Notes: generated from the letters alone by a model not told the origin. A stretch of DNA of 64,000 nt from Halostagnicola larsenii XH-48 (GCF_000517625.1 NZ_CP007055.1:2356001-2420000), one strand, 5' to 3'; counted from the stretch's first letter, positions 1 through 8,189 are shown. Made by a program: numbers and translations.

Positions 1-531
1 CGAGTCGACCGTGGGAACGAACCGAACGCCGACGAGCGAGGAGCCGTCGCCGACGACGTAATCGACCGACGACTCGAGGGCGACGGATCGACTCGTCGAC
101 GGCTCGTCCGCTGGAATCGATATCGTCGACGACAGCGCGAGCGCCGGCCCGACCAGTTCGCCAGCGGTGCTCGTCGATCGAAGGTCGTCGATGCCCGCGG
201 CGTGAGCAGCCCCGACCGCCTCGACGTACGCCCGTGCGGTTGCCTCGAGCACCCGGCGTTCGAACTCGCGTTGTGCTCGTGAGTGAAACCGCTCGTCGTG
301 CTCGTGCCAGCGCGTCGACAATCGCTCGAGGATTGCTTCTTCGAGGGGTTTCTGATCGGTCTCGCCAGTTCGAAGGCCGTCACAGAGCGCTCGTCGAAGC
401 AGATCGACGCGGTCGGCCGACGGCGAATCCGGTTCGTCCCGTCTGAGTTCCTGTACGTGAGCGAACTCGTAGCGTCGCGGACAGCGGAGATACGTCTCGA
501 GCGCGTCGACCGAGAGCGTTCGATCACTCAC
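1..531 (-). CDS. RecB-family PD-(D/E)XK nuclease, N-terminal part (cut by window edge)
   Basis: The GTG start at 531 overlaps the stop of the upstream AddB-like gene by 8 nt (GTGAGTGA), so the two are probably translationally coupled. The visible 177 residues open with SVDALETYLRCPRRYEFAHV. This is the typical first helix and Cys of RecB/Cas4-type PD-(D/E)XK nucleases, in which that Cys can belong to an Fe-S cluster. The catalytic D/E-x-K core would lie in or beyond the visible part and is not seen here. Together with its partner it resembles a two-subunit helicase-nuclease used in double-strand-break end processing. The role is inferred from family and context; the protein is incomplete. Confidence 0.75.
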   Translation of the reverse strand, partial: MSDRTLSVDALETYLRCPRRYEFAHVQELRRDEPDSPSADRVDLLRRALCDGLRTGETDQKPLEEAILERLSTRWHEHDERFHSRAQREFERRVLEATARAYVEAVGAAHAAGIDDLRSTSTAGELVGPALALSSTISIPADEPSTSRSVALESSVDYVVGDGSSLVGVRFVPTVDS

Positions 532-2866
532 GCCGACTCACCTCCCCCGCGGCGAACTCGAACTGAGAGACGACCGCGTTGGCGAGTTCCTCGTCGATGT
601 CGCCCTCCTCGAGGAGAACGGCGATTTCTTCGAACAGGGCCTCGGTTTCGGCGAGATCCGCATCGCCGCCGGTACTGGCCTCGCGGAGGATGCGATCGAG
701 TTCGCCACGAGGTTGCTCGAGGAGCGCCTCGAGCGCGCTGGACTCGCCGTAAATTTCCGCTTTTCGACCCGTTAGGTCGACGTCCTCGAGCGAACAGTCG
801 GGAGCCTGCTCGAGGAGTTTCAGATAACGAGATTCCTCGTGGGTTCGGCGGAGTCCGCCCGAGCCGCGCTCGTACGAACAGCAGTAGAGGCGTTCGGTCG
901 CCGCGCGGGTACCGATCGCCAGCCGTCTCCGGGCGCGCTGGGCGTGGTAGGTCTCGAAGGGGTCCGAAACGGATTCGCCGTCGGATATCGGCTCGAAGGT
1001 TCGCTCGAGAGCCGCCGGACTGGGATCCGTGACGGCGGGGTAGTTGGGCATGTCGCGGAGCCAGGCCGTCGGAAACAGCTGCGTGAGCGAGGGGTCGCCG
1101 GGATAGTTCGCTTCGATCAGATCGAGCACGAAGACGACGGCGTGTGGATCGTACGCCAACTCGTCGATCGAACAGACCGTCACTCCGCCGGTGGGGGCCT
1201 GCGCGTCGACCGTGTGGACGTGTGGCGCGTCGTACCTGATAGTCCGCTCGAGCATTCGGCGCAGACCCTCCCAATCGGGCCCGACGAGGTCGGTCTCCTC
1301 GACGAAGCGGGCGATCTCGAGCACTCGTCGAACGCCCGCGAACTGCTCTCTGGCGTCGACCCACTCCTCGTCGCGTGAAATTCGGCCTTTCAGATCCGTT
1401 CGAGTGAGCCAGCGTTCGACCGACTGGGCGACGCTCGGGCCATCACATTCCTCGAGCAGTGTGGTGGAAAAATCCTCGACTCGAACCGCAAGGCGGTTGT
1501 AGGCGACCGTTTGGGGATCGTCCGCTCGAGCACCAGTACGGGAGCGGGTCGATTCTGGAGCGAGGAGATCGTCGGAAAGCGTCTCTACGTCGCGGGCGCA
1601 CTGGAGGGTAACGAACGCGTAGAGTTCGTTGACCGCCGGATCCTCCGCGAGCGAGGGAACGCCGATCGTGGCGGTCGGGATGGACGCGTCGCGGAGTCGC
1701 GTTCGGGTTTCTGGCACCCGTTCGACTCGAGGGACGGCGACCGCGATGTCGTCGTAGCGAATGTCGTCGCGCCGATCGCGAAGGGACTGGATCTCGGTCA
1801 CGACCGTATCGACCTGCTCGCGACGCGTACGGGCCCGAATGCGTCGAGCAGTGCCGGGTTGGGCGTCGGTCGCAGCCGACTCCGTCATCCGTCCCGTCGC
1901 GAGGAACTCCGTTATCTGTCGGTGCGGGGGGTGCGAGTCAGAAGTGCCCCGAGTATCAGACAGCGAGTCGCGGTCAGGATCGACATCGGCTCCCTGCTCG
2001 ACGACGGATTCGACCGCGAGTCCGTCGGCGATTTCCTCGAGCGAGCCGGGTTCGACGCGCGTTCGCTCGGTGCTGGCGTGGGGCTCGCCGAGACAGACCA
2101 GCGTCGCGTCCCCCGAGAGCGCCGCGAGGTACTGTCGGTCGAGGCGGCGAAACTCCTCGAACTCGAGTGCCAACACCGCGTCGAACGACGAGGTGACGCG
2201 GCTTCGAACGCCGTCGCTGTCTTCCTCGAGCAGATCGACGGCCTGCGGGACGACATCGGCCCGTTCGACGTAGCCTCGCGACGCGAGTACCTCGTGGAAC
2301 CGATCGTTCATCGCGTAGAGGAACTCGAGGCAGTCGTGAAGTGCGTCAGGCCGGATAGCCGTGCCGGATGAGGTCGCCTCGGCATCATCAGCGAGCGAGA
2401 GGCGCTGTCGAGTCGCCTCGAGCAGTAGCTGGCCGACATCGCGGCCGAAGCTCTCGTGATCGGCCGCCCGCTCGAGGTACGGCGGAACGTCCCGGCTCGC
2501 GCCGTCGATCACCAGCGAGATGAGTTCGATCCGTTCTTCGTACTCGAGCCGGTCGAGCGTCGGGTCGTACTCCTCGAGCACCTTCGAGGCGTGTTCTGGC
2601 AGCGACTCGAGGCGCGGCGAGCGAGGGCCGGCGGTCGACGTGCTCTCGTCCGGGGCGAGGCTGACAGTCGCGTTCGCGCTCTCGCCCGAAAGCGCCGCTC
2701 GGACGCGCTCGAGTCCGGCGGGATGGCGCTTTAGGACGAGGACGTTTTTCGCGCCGTACTCCGCACAGAGCGCGCCGTACTCCGCTGCGACGAACTCGAG
2801 GATGTCGCTGCAAAGCGTCGGCAGGACTTTGAGCGTTCCCTCGAGGCGCGGCGCGGTTCCGGTCAT
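524..2866 (-). CDS. AddB/RexB-like helicase-nuclease family protein
   Basis: A 780-residue acidic protein. Its middle and C-terminal half look like a UvrD/AddB-type superfamily-1 fold: QVDTVVTEIQSLRDRRDDIRYDDIAVAVPR matches the motif region after the nucleotide-binding core, and GGVTVCSIDELAYDPHAVVFVLDL matches helicase motif V-like segments (both quoted in pieces). I see no clear Walker A near the N-terminus, so like AddB it may be a catalytically dead helicase scaffold. It is the first gene of a leftward pair with the nuclease that overlaps its stop. A TATA-like TTTAAGTA lies about 50 nt upstream (near 2913). An end-resection function is inferred. Confidence 0.7.
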   Translation of the reverse strand: MTGTAPRLEGTLKVLPTLCSDILEFVAAEYGALCAEYGAKNVLVLKRHPAGLERVRAALSGESANATVSLAPDESTSTAGPRSPRLESLPEHASKVLEEYDPTLDRLEYEERIELISLVIDGASRDVPPYLERAADHESFGRDVGQLLLEATRQRLSLADDAEATSSGTAIRPDALHDCLEFLYAMNDRFHEVLASRGYVERADVVPQAVDLLEEDSDGVRSRVTSSFDAVLALEFEEFRRLDRQYLAALSGDATLVCLGEPHASTERTRVEPGSLEEIADGLAVESVVEQGADVDPDRDSLSDTRGTSDSHPPHRQITEFLATGRMTESAATDAQPGTARRIRARTRREQVDTVVTEIQSLRDRRDDIRYDDIAVAVPRVERVPETRTRLRDASIPTATIGVPSLAEDPAVNELYAFVTLQCARDVETLSDDLLAPESTRSRTGARADDPQTVAYNRLAVRVEDFSTTLLEECDGPSVAQSVERWLTRTDLKGRISRDEEWVDAREQFAGVRRVLEIARFVEETDLVGPDWEGLRRMLERTIRYDAPHVHTVDAQAPTGGVTVCSIDELAYDPHAVVFVLDLIEANYPGDPSLTQLFPTAWLRDMPNYPAVTDPSPAALERTFEPISDGESVSDPFETYHAQRARRRLAIGTRAATERLYCCSYERGSGGLRRTHEESRYLKLLEQAPDCSLEDVDLTGRKAEIYGESSALEALLEQPRGELDRILREASTGGDADLAETEALFEEIAVLLEEGDIDEELANAVVSQFEFAAGEVSRRE

Positions 2867-3070
2867 CGATTCGTATAGTCTCGACTATGGGGCCGTCTCG
2901 TACTTAAACACACGTACGCGAGACTGTCGGTCGATTCGATACCTACCCCGACCGCGGTACAAACGAGTCACGCCATCGGATGATTGCTCGTCCTTCCGAA
3001 CACGGACGATTCAGCGGTGGATCGATCCGCCTTCGATACACATTATAGTGCGCACGTATAACACGCCTTC

Positions 3071-3484
3071 ATGGACGATATTTTCGTCGCGAGACTGATG
3101 TCCACCACGCTCCACACCGTCAGCCCCGACACGCTGGTCGAGAAAGCGGGACAGGAAATGCTCGAGAACGACATCGGGTCGGTCGTCGTCGTCGACGAAC
3201 AGAACCAACTCGAGGGGATTCTCACCTCCACTGACTTCATCACTATCGTCGCCGAGAGCTACCCGAAAGCCGAAACGTCGGTTTCGCGGTATATGACGAC
3301 GGACGTCATCACCGCCTCGGCACAGGATAGCATTCGGGAAGTCGCAGACCTCATGGTCGAACACGGCTTTCATCACGTGCCGGTCGTCAACGGAGACGAG
3401 GGCGTCATCGGTATCATCACGTCCTCCGACCTCGCCAAGTACCTCTCGAACGTCGAGACGCCCAGTCCCGGCGAAGCGGTCTGA
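3071..3484 (+). CDS. CBS-domain pair protein
   Basis: A 137-residue protein made of two CBS motifs: residues about 8-60 (IGSVVVVDEQNQLEGILTS) and about 70-128 (HHVPVVNGDEGVIGIITSSD). Stand-alone CBS pairs bind adenine nucleotides such as AMP, ATP or SAM and act as energy or redox sensors that regulate partner enzymes. There is no fused effector domain here, so the partner is unknown. A TATA-like CATTATAG at about 3041-3048 lies some 25 nt before the ATG, suggesting a nearly leaderless mRNA. It is transcribed divergently from the helicase-nuclease pair. Confidence 0.92.
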   Translation: MDDIFVARLMSTTLHTVSPDTLVEKAGQEMLENDIGSVVVVDEQNQLEGILTSTDFITIVAESYPKAETSVSRYMTTDVITASAQDSIREVADLMVEHGFHHVPVVNGDEGVIGIITSSDLAKYLSNVETPSPGEAV

Positions 3485-3624
3485 GCGGACACAGCGGATC
3501 GGAGAGCAGGATTTTCGTTCGATTTCTCGACGCTGTAGTGTTCGGTCTTTCCTGAACCCGACCAACCGCTTCTCGAGTTATGTGCCAAGATTTATCATGG
3601 ATGATGGTAAGGTAACACACGACC

Positions 3625-3780
3625 ATGGATCTCTACCCAGGGGTAACCAAAATATCGGGCGTCTGTGGCAACTGTGGCGACGAACTGGTGATGTTCCTGT
3701 CGCCGTACGCCGGGATTCTAGAAAACGGCAGCAACGAGTGCAGCGGCTGCGAAACGACCGACTTCCAGCGCGCGCTATAA
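3625..3780 (+). CDS. small zinc-ribbon protein, 51 aa
   Basis: ATG at 3625, TAA at 3778-3780. The short protein has two CxxC knuckles, CGNC near residue 14 and CSGC near residue 39, separated by about 25 residues, the spacing of a zinc ribbon. Short acidic proteins with paired CxxC (CPxCG-type microproteins) are common in haloarchaea, where several affect motility, biofilm or stress phenotypes. No partner is evident. The start is the only ATG giving both knuckles. Gene callers with a length cut-off could miss it. Confidence 0.75.
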   Translation: MDLYPGVTKISGVCGNCGDELVMFLSPYAGILENGSNECSGCETTDFQRAL

Positions 3781-4084
3781 CCGAGACGTCGAACAGTTCC
3801 CAGACTCGTTCGCTCGAAGCTATTCTCTAAGACGTGCTCTTAGTTCCGACTTCCTCGAGTTCCACCGGCTTTTGGCCCTTCTCAGAGTACACTCCATGTT
3901 CGTCGGTCGCACGAGATCGCTCTCGATATCGGGTTGGCACACGCTGACGAAACGGCCCCCGCCGTTTCGTCGAAGCCGTGCGAGGGACGAAAGAGCGAAC
4001 AACGTGAGCGAATGAGTCGGTTGGGGAGGGTGAGGCTGTGGCGGACATATCGTTCGGGGTCGGTGGTTTCCAGTGGCTCGAGGT
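3781..4084. other. gene-poor spacer with structured dispersed repeat
   Basis: No convincing gene is seen on either strand. The stretch holds a perfect 11-bp hairpin at 3946-3971 (GACGAAACGGC, loop CCCC) and, 33 nt further on, copy A of a dispersed repeat at 4004-4042 that recurs at 44095-44133. Confidence 0.6.
3946..4042. repeat. dispersed structured element, copy A
   Basis: An 11-bp perfect inverted repeat (3946-3956 against 3961-3971) is followed by GTGAGCGAATGAGTCGGTTG and GGGAGGGTGAGGCTGTGGC at 4004-4042. A second copy at 44071-44133 has the same order, a hairpin and then the conserved box, but the hairpin sequence differs. Both copies are intergenic. Function unknown; a REP-like element or a structured RNA are possibilities. 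Confidence 0.55.
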
Positions 4085-4276
4085 TCAATGGTCGAGCCGT
4101 AGCGAGAATGAGGGATTCCGGACCCGACAGCCACAGGGCTGGGCCTGAGTAGCCATCGACTCACCGCTGGTGACTAGTACCACCGGCTCGCCACAGCGTG
4201 GACAGCTAGGCAACGACAGTCCGTCGGAATCTCCGCCTAAGTTGATTTCTGATCGTCTGTTTTTCGTTACACGCAT
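4085..4276 (-). CDS. CPxCG-type zinc-ribbon microprotein
   Basis: A 63-residue protein with CPRCGEPVVL near residue 25 and QPCGCRVRNP near residue 47, giving four Cys in CxxC and CxC knuckles. Its ATG overlaps the last 10 nt of the upstream membrane-protein gene (ATGCGTGTAA), the classic layout of translational coupling, so the two are probably one operon. Haloarchaeal CPxCG proteins are usually regulators or protein-interaction adaptors. A link to the membrane partner is inferred only from the overlap. Confidence 0.65.
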   Translation of the reverse strand: MRVTKNRRSEINLGGDSDGLSLPSCPRCGEPVVLVTSGESMATQAQPCGCRVRNPSFSLRLDH

Positions 4277-4626
4277 CGGCCACGCTGGAACACATACAGC
4301 AGTGCCGAGACCGGTGGGCCAAGAAAGAATCCGATCACACTGAAGAACGGCACGAGAAGAAACGAGAGCGGCGCAACAAGTGCGTAGGCCCAGGCAAGCT
4401 GAACGCCGTTCCCATACTGGGCGAGTTTCCGGCTATCCAGTTCGTACAAAATCCCAAGCGAAACGGTCATGAGCGCGCCGATGACGAGTATCGCCCCATC
4501 CGGCGACAGCGAATCGACATCTGACACCCCAACGCTGAGTGCGGGAACTGTTCCCCAGAACGCACCGAGTGCCAAGATGGAGCGTCTGTAGCCGATTTTC
4601 TCGAGTGGCGGCCCTGCAGTATCCAT
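4267..4626 (-). CDS. small multi-spanning membrane protein
   Basis: About 120 residues with four hydrophobic segments: ILALGAFWGTVPALS, ILVIGALMTVSLGILY, WAYALVAPLSFLLVPF and SVIGFFLGPPVSALLYVF. It ends in Arg/Cys. I start it at the ATG at 4626 because a strong TATA-like ATATATAAAT (4640-4650) sits about 20 nt upstream. In-frame starts at 4632, 4653 and 4656 are also open but would lie in or beyond that box. No family is recognised. It overlaps the zinc-ribbon gene that follows. Confidence 0.65.
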   Translation of the reverse strand: MDTAGPPLEKIGYRRSILALGAFWGTVPALSVGVSDVDSLSPDGAILVIGALMTVSLGILYELDSRKLAQYGNGVQLAWAYALVAPLSFLLVPFFSVIGFFLGPPVSALLYVFQRGRCV

Positions 4627-4777
4627 CGCCATACTCGAGAATTTATATATCATCACAAGAACGTTCCGGGCCGGTGTGTAGGCACGCGTTCACGGATAGC
4701 CGCGACGCTCCGGTTCGCTAGTCGCCTTCGATACGCCAGCGCGGGCTTCAGAATCGGTCGGCTGGATCGCAACCGAG

Positions 4778-5191
4778 CTACTCGTTGGACACCAACCCGA
4801 CCCGATTTCCTTCGGAATCCGTGATGACCGCGAAGTGACTCTCCATCTCGGGGATCGATTCTTTCGGAATAACCGTCTCTCCGCCGTTCGAGTCGACTCG
4901 AGCGAGGACGTCGTCCAAGTCGCCGTCGACGGAGAGGTAGATTACGAGGCCGCTGTCCGTCGGCTCGTAGCTGATTTTCGCGCCGCTCTCGGCGGTGTAT
5001 TCGTCGCTCTCGACGATCATGCCGCCGACTTCGCCGTCTTCGACGTGAAACATGCCGGCTCGCTCACCTACCGCGTCGTCTTCGCCCGGCGAGTGAACGT
5101 CGATATCGCGCTCGAGAACGACCGAATAGAAGTCGACTGCTCTATCAAAGTCGGTACTGGGAATTTCGAACCAATTGAGTACGTGTGTCAT
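4778..5191 (-). CDS. VOC (glyoxalase/bleomycin-resistance) family protein
   Basis: About 137 residues from MTHVLNWFEIPSTDFDRAVD, the family's usual first strand and helix, to the terminal strand DSEGNRVGLVSNE. The fold is two beta-alpha-beta-beta-beta units, as in glyoxalase I, dioxygenases and antibiotic-binding proteins. I place the start at the internal ATG 5191 rather than 5233 because the 14 extra residues precede the conserved strand. Substrate and metal ligands cannot be assigned. Proteins of this subgroup (VOC with IPxxDFDRAVDFY) are widespread and mostly uncharacterised. Confidence 0.88.
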   Translation of the reverse strand: MTHVLNWFEIPSTDFDRAVDFYSVVLERDIDVHSPGEDDAVGERAGMFHVEDGEVGGMIVESDEYTAESGAKISYEPTDSGLVIYLSVDGDLDDVLARVDSNGGETVIPKESIPEMESHFAVITDSEGNRVGLVSNE

Positions 5192-5389
5192 GGTATACTT
5201 CTCCGGCAGCGGGGGTTCCCCGTCGAATGCCACGCATTGAACGCAGATATAGGGGCGACGCTGCAGGCGAAAGGTGATCGAATAGAGCGAATAACGGCCC
5301 GCTTACCCCCGAATTGGTTGCCACCGCGGGAATCGGAAAACGGAATTCGGCCCCTCGAGAATAGCACTCCCCCATCCGTTCAGCCACCT

Positions 5390-5743
5390 ATGGCACAGGC
5401 AGCATCGTGCGACGGCGAAACGCTACAGAACGAACTCCGTCGATATCTCGAGGACTGCAATCGAACGGGCGACACCGAACGCATCGCCCAGGAACTCGCG
5501 CGAAAACACAGCGTCGGCTATCAGGTCGTCGGCTTCCGACGCCGCGGGAACGAGGTCTTCCTCTACGAACAGCGCTCATCGGTCTCGAGCAACGAACTCA
5601 CCATCCACGAGGTCACCGTCGACGGTCGCCTCCCCAGAATCGGCACCGTCTGGACCGGTCGGGTTCTCGAGGACTGGCTTGCTCACCATCAGTACTACCT
5701 CGAATGGGTACACCCGGATCTCGAGGTGGATGGGGAGTTGTAA
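5390..5743 (+). CDS. conserved haloarchaeal hypothetical protein, 117 aa
   Basis: The reading frame is open much further upstream, but the ATG at 5390 (MAQAASCDGETLQNELRRYL) gives a compact protein. It has a helical N-terminus, a beta-rich middle (VGYQVVGFRRRGNEVFLYEQ) and a tail rich in aromatic residues (WLAHHQYYLEWVHPD). No membrane segment, signal or metal motif is seen and I do not recognise the family. It is the last host gene before the provirus left boundary. Confidence 0.65.
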   Translation: MAQAASCDGETLQNELRRYLEDCNRTGDTERIAQELARKHSVGYQVVGFRRRGNEVFLYEQRSSVSSNELTIHEVTVDGRLPRIGTVWTGRVLEDWLAHHQYYLEWVHPDLEVDGEL

Positions 5744-5945
5744 AGCCGTGCTCGAGGGTGCTTCCGAGACACAACGTTACTCGCGAAGACGCCGGGATTT
5801 GAACCCAAAACCAGACGTTCTGGTTCGCTTCGCTCACGGGCTGCGACTGGTAGGGCTTCAAACCCCAGCTTCAGCAGACGATTCGCGCCGCTCGCGAGTT
5901 TGCTCACGGCGCAGAATAGTGGACTCGCTGGGATGGTAGACCCCA
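5744..5945. other. tRNA-fragment-containing scar region at provirus left edge
   Basis: GCCGGGATTTGAACCCA at 5791-5807 reads as a reverse-complement T-arm of a tRNA. GGGCTTCAAACCCCA at about 5858 is a degraded look-alike, and the provirus attL at 5920-5934 is followed by another degenerate T-arm (GGTAGACCCCA). None is a full tRNA. They look like remains of successive integrations at a tRNA 3' end. Confidence 0.5.
5920..5934. repeat. attL, 15-bp direct repeat
   Basis: TGGACTCGCTGGGAT is identical and in the same orientation to the last 15 nt of tRNA-Ala(CGC) at 20285-20299. It lies 43 nt from the end of the integrase gene. Short att cores are a known property of the SNJ2 integrase family. Confidence 0.8.
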
Positions 5946-5976
5946 GCCGAGTCGTGTGGTTTTGCAAATCATGGTT

Positions 5977-6990
5977 TTATTCTGGCAAATTGTGACGGCG
6001 GACCGCCATCTTCTCGCGTTCTGTTCTCGCGTCGTAGTGCTGGTACAGCACATCGAGCGAAACATCCATCCGCTCGCTCACTGTCTCCGGTGCCGTTTCC
6101 TCGTTCAGGTGATTCGTGATCGCTCCCCGTCGAATCGAATGCGGCGATCGCGCCGACGGGCACTTGGATGGAACCGAACTGCTACCCAGTGCCTCGCATT
6201 CGCTCGGCTTTCGATCGTGCGGGCATTCCGCGTACTTACAGGGGTGTAACGCACGGATCACCCACTTGTAGATTGAGTGGCCGGTAGGGCGGGTTTCCTG
6301 CTGAGTCGTGAACAGCGGTCGGCGACCGTGCTCGTCGCGAACGTTCTTCCGATCGGGATTCGCCACAAAATCCTCGAGAATCGTGAACCAGCGTGGTCCA
6401 AGGTAGACCCAACGATTCCCGCCATCGCCGTTTTTGAGCGGCGTTCCCGTATCGGGACGGTGCTCGACTCGAATCGCCTGATCGTCACTATCGAGATCGT
6501 CAACATCGAGCCCACGTACCGCACCTCGTCGCATCCCCGTCCGCCAGATCAAAGCGAGCAGCGCGTGATCTCGACTCGCGTAGTGGTGGCGATCGTAGTA
6601 ACGGAGCGCCCGCTTCGCGCGGTCGGCCTCGAGGAACACATCCTTCGACTCGGCACCGTCCGGTAGGTCCGGTGAGTGCAATTTTTCGGCGAGACCTTCC
6701 TCGACGCCCTCTATATCGGCCCACCACCGGAGAGCCATTCGAACGCTACTCAGTTGCTTTTGCAACGTGATCGCCGCAACGTCACCCTGACGCCAGGCCA
6801 CGAACGCCGACAGATCACGCCCGGTGAGGTCATTCAAGTCGTCAACATCGTTCTCATCACACCACTCGAGAAACACCGACAGACGGTGCCGTGCGTTCTG
6901 CATCGAGGACTCACGAATACTCGGGGCGCGGTGCTCGAGGAACCGATCGACACCCTCTTTCGGGGGAAGTGGTTGCAGATCCTCGCTCAC
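5977..6990 (-). CDS. SNJ2-type tyrosine recombinase (integrase)
   Basis: 337 residues. The N-terminal SAM-like core-binding domain (about 1-110) includes DLTGRDLSAFVAWRQGDVAA. The catalytic domain shows Arg I in RTGMRRGAVRGLDVDDLD, the H-x-x-R box in SPHSIRRGAI and the nucleophile Tyr in VLYQHYDART. A Cys/His insertion (CKYAECPHDRKPSECE) precedes the HxxR box and may bind zinc, a feature I associate with haloarchaeal integrases. It catalyses site-specific integration and excision at the tRNA-Ala att site 43 nt away. It is second in a two-gene leftward operon and overlaps the upstream zinc-finger gene by 4 nt. Confidence 0.93.
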   Translation of the reverse strand: MSEDLQPLPPKEGVDRFLEHRAPSIRESSMQNARHRLSVFLEWCDENDVDDLNDLTGRDLSAFVAWRQGDVAAITLQKQLSSVRMALRWWADIEGVEEGLAEKLHSPDLPDGAESKDVFLEADRAKRALRYYDRHHYASRDHALLALIWRTGMRRGAVRGLDVDDLDSDDQAIRVEHRPDTGTPLKNGDGGNRWVYLGPRWFTILEDFVANPDRKNVRDEHGRRPLFTTQQETRPTGHSIYKWVIRALHPCKYAECPHDRKPSECEALGSSSVPSKCPSARSPHSIRRGAITNHLNEETAPETVSERMDVSLDVLYQHYDARTEREKMAVRRHNLPE

Positions 6991-7238
6991 GCTTCCCCCC
7001 GAATCTCGAGCGTATTGCCCTGACGTAGCACCAGCTCGTCGCGGTGAATTTCTTCCTCGGTTTTCAGATCGTGGAGCACGTCGAACTCCGGTTCAACGTC
7101 CTCGTCGTACGAGCGAGCACACTGCTGGCACCAGAAATGGTTGTTCGTGGGCTCCCAGGATCGGTGACCGTTCGGACACATGAACCGCCAGCGATCGGTG
7201 CGGTTCGACAGTCGAATCTCTTCTTTGGTTGCAGGCAT
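6987..7238 (-). CDS. provirus zinc-finger protein upstream of integrase
   Basis: From the ATG at 7238 the protein has 83 residues. It contains MCPNGHRSWEPTNNHFWCQQ followed by C, i.e. a C-x2-H/C and C-x2-C ribbon, then an acidic helical tail. A TATA-like TTTATA (on the minus strand, near 7260-7266) sits about 25 nt upstream of this ATG, so I prefer it to the in-frame start at 7376. It overlaps the integrase by 4 nt (ATGA). Small zinc proteins next to SNJ2-type integrases are candidates for recombination accessory factors; this is inference. Confidence 0.75.
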   Translation of the reverse strand: MPATKEEIRLSNRTDRWRFMCPNGHRSWEPTNNHFWCQQCARSYDEDVEPEFDVLHDLKTEEEIHRDELVLRQGNTLEIRGEA

Positions 7239-7611
7239 CACTTCGGGCGTCTCGCCGGGGTATAAAGACAAGAGGCCAAAAGCGCGGGCTGGAAGTGAAA
7301 CTATTCCAGAGTCTCGTTGAATCCGATACGTCGGTCTTTCGGGGGGTTTATCCCCCGTTGCGTTGTGCGATTGCATGCTTCCGTACCTCGATTACGGAGG
7401 CCAGGCGGACCGGTGCCCAAACACCGGGTCCGCGTTTTCTCGAGGACCCGGCCGAGCAGCGGCGGGTCCGTCTGGCTTCCGTTATCCGACCTCAAGACAG
7501 GGGGTGTACTTAGTTCTAGTGTATGGTTTGATATGCTATATCGCACGTCAGAAGTCACTTACAACTTGGAATCAATCAACATAACATGGAGATGAGAGTC
7601 AAACAAACTGA
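7239..7611. other. divergent control region between integrase operon and repressor
   Basis: A 373-nt gene-free stretch. It contains a nested imperfect cruciform at about 7390-7485: outer arms ACGGAGGCCAGGCGGACC and GGTCCGTCTGGCTTCCGT pair at 16 of 18 positions. Inside are two smaller hairpins, GCGGACCGGTG with its bulged complement at 7405-7434 and GGACCCG/CGGGTCC at 7444-7469. Repressor operators and possibly a replication or packaging site are expected here. Confidence 0.6.
7256..7268 (-). promoter_or_regulatory. TATA-like promoter of the integrase operon
   Basis: On the minus strand TGTCTTTATACCC lies about 25 nt before the ATG at 7238, giving a nearly leaderless transcript for the zinc-finger and integrase genes. 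Confidence 0.5.
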
Positions 7612-7887
7612 ATGCGAAGACCACGGGTGGACTGGATGACTCGAGCCGATGACGCAATTCTCGAGTTTCTGCTGAACGAAGGTAACCGCCCGATCATCTC
7701 GACACCAGCGGTCATCGAGGCCAACATCGATTACAAGATCTCTCACGTTCGAACTCGGTTAAGGAAGTTAGATTCTGCTGGTTTGGTCGAGTACTATGAT
7801 GAAAATCGTGGGCTTTACGAGATTACCGATCGCGGTCGTGCGTATCTCGAGGGAGAGTTAGATGCGAACGATCTTGAGGAAAAGTAA
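7612..7887 (+). CDS. winged-helix repressor (PhiH1 repressor-like)
   Basis: 91 residues: MTRADDAILEFLLNEGNRPI, then a helix-turn-helix (IISTPAVIEANIDYKISHVR), recognition helix with Arg/Lys, and a beta wing ending YYDENRGLYEITDRGRAYLE. This is the compact winged-helix type of the phage PhiH1 immunity repressor and many haloarchaeal virus regulators. It probably controls lysogeny by binding the divergent region between itself and the integrase operon. The ATG at 7636 (MTRADD) is an alternative start; 7612 keeps the common basic N-terminus RRPRVDW. Confidence 0.88.
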   Translation: MRRPRVDWMTRADDAILEFLLNEGNRPIISTPAVIEANIDYKISHVRTRLRKLDSAGLVEYYDENRGLYEITDRGRAYLEGELDANDLEEK

Positions 7888-8094
7888 CCTCTATCCGATC
7901 TGGTAGCAATCGCTGCGTATCAAGTAGATAGGTGGGTGGTTCCGGACTGGGGTGGGTTGCCAGCCGGACACAGTATGTTCGAAGGATCACTGACGGAAGC
8001 GGCCTTCGTACCTTGTTTCTTGGCTTCTGCCCATTAGTCTTCCGGCCGAAATGCGATCGGCCGATACACTTATTCGTACCTCTCAATCGGCAAG

Positions 8095-8110
8095 AATATT
8101 TATTAGATAA
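8095..8110 (+). promoter_or_regulatory. TATA-like promoter of the provirus archaellin
   Basis: AATATTTATTAGATAA lies about 80 nt before the archaellin ATG. A hairpin GGCCGA/TCGGCC at 8044-8062 lies just upstream and could be an operator or a terminator. The leader would be about 55-60 nt. Confidence 0.4.
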
Positions 8111-8189
8111 TACTTTGAAAGCCGAGACACGCCCGGCATATCACAGAAACATCGTTTTCGGTGGGTGCTGGCGTGTAATCAAAATACAC

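Noticed and set aside
283-2371. Several long plus-strand frames opposite the helicase-nuclease genes
   Set aside because: They are GC-driven shadow frames rich in Arg, without haloarchaeal acidic composition or motifs.
4835-5743. 302-codon frame ending at 5743
   Set aside because: Its first 185 codons are the shadow of the VOC gene on the other strand; the protein-like part begins at 5390.
5791-5807. Possible additional tRNA gene
   Set aside because: Only the T-arm is recognisable; no acceptor, D- or anticodon arm can be folded around it.
7932-8189. Upstream extension of the archaellin frame (about 86 codons)
   Set aside because: The archaellin signal must begin at MFEQI (8190); the extension contains a hairpin and the TATA box, and would bury the class III signal.
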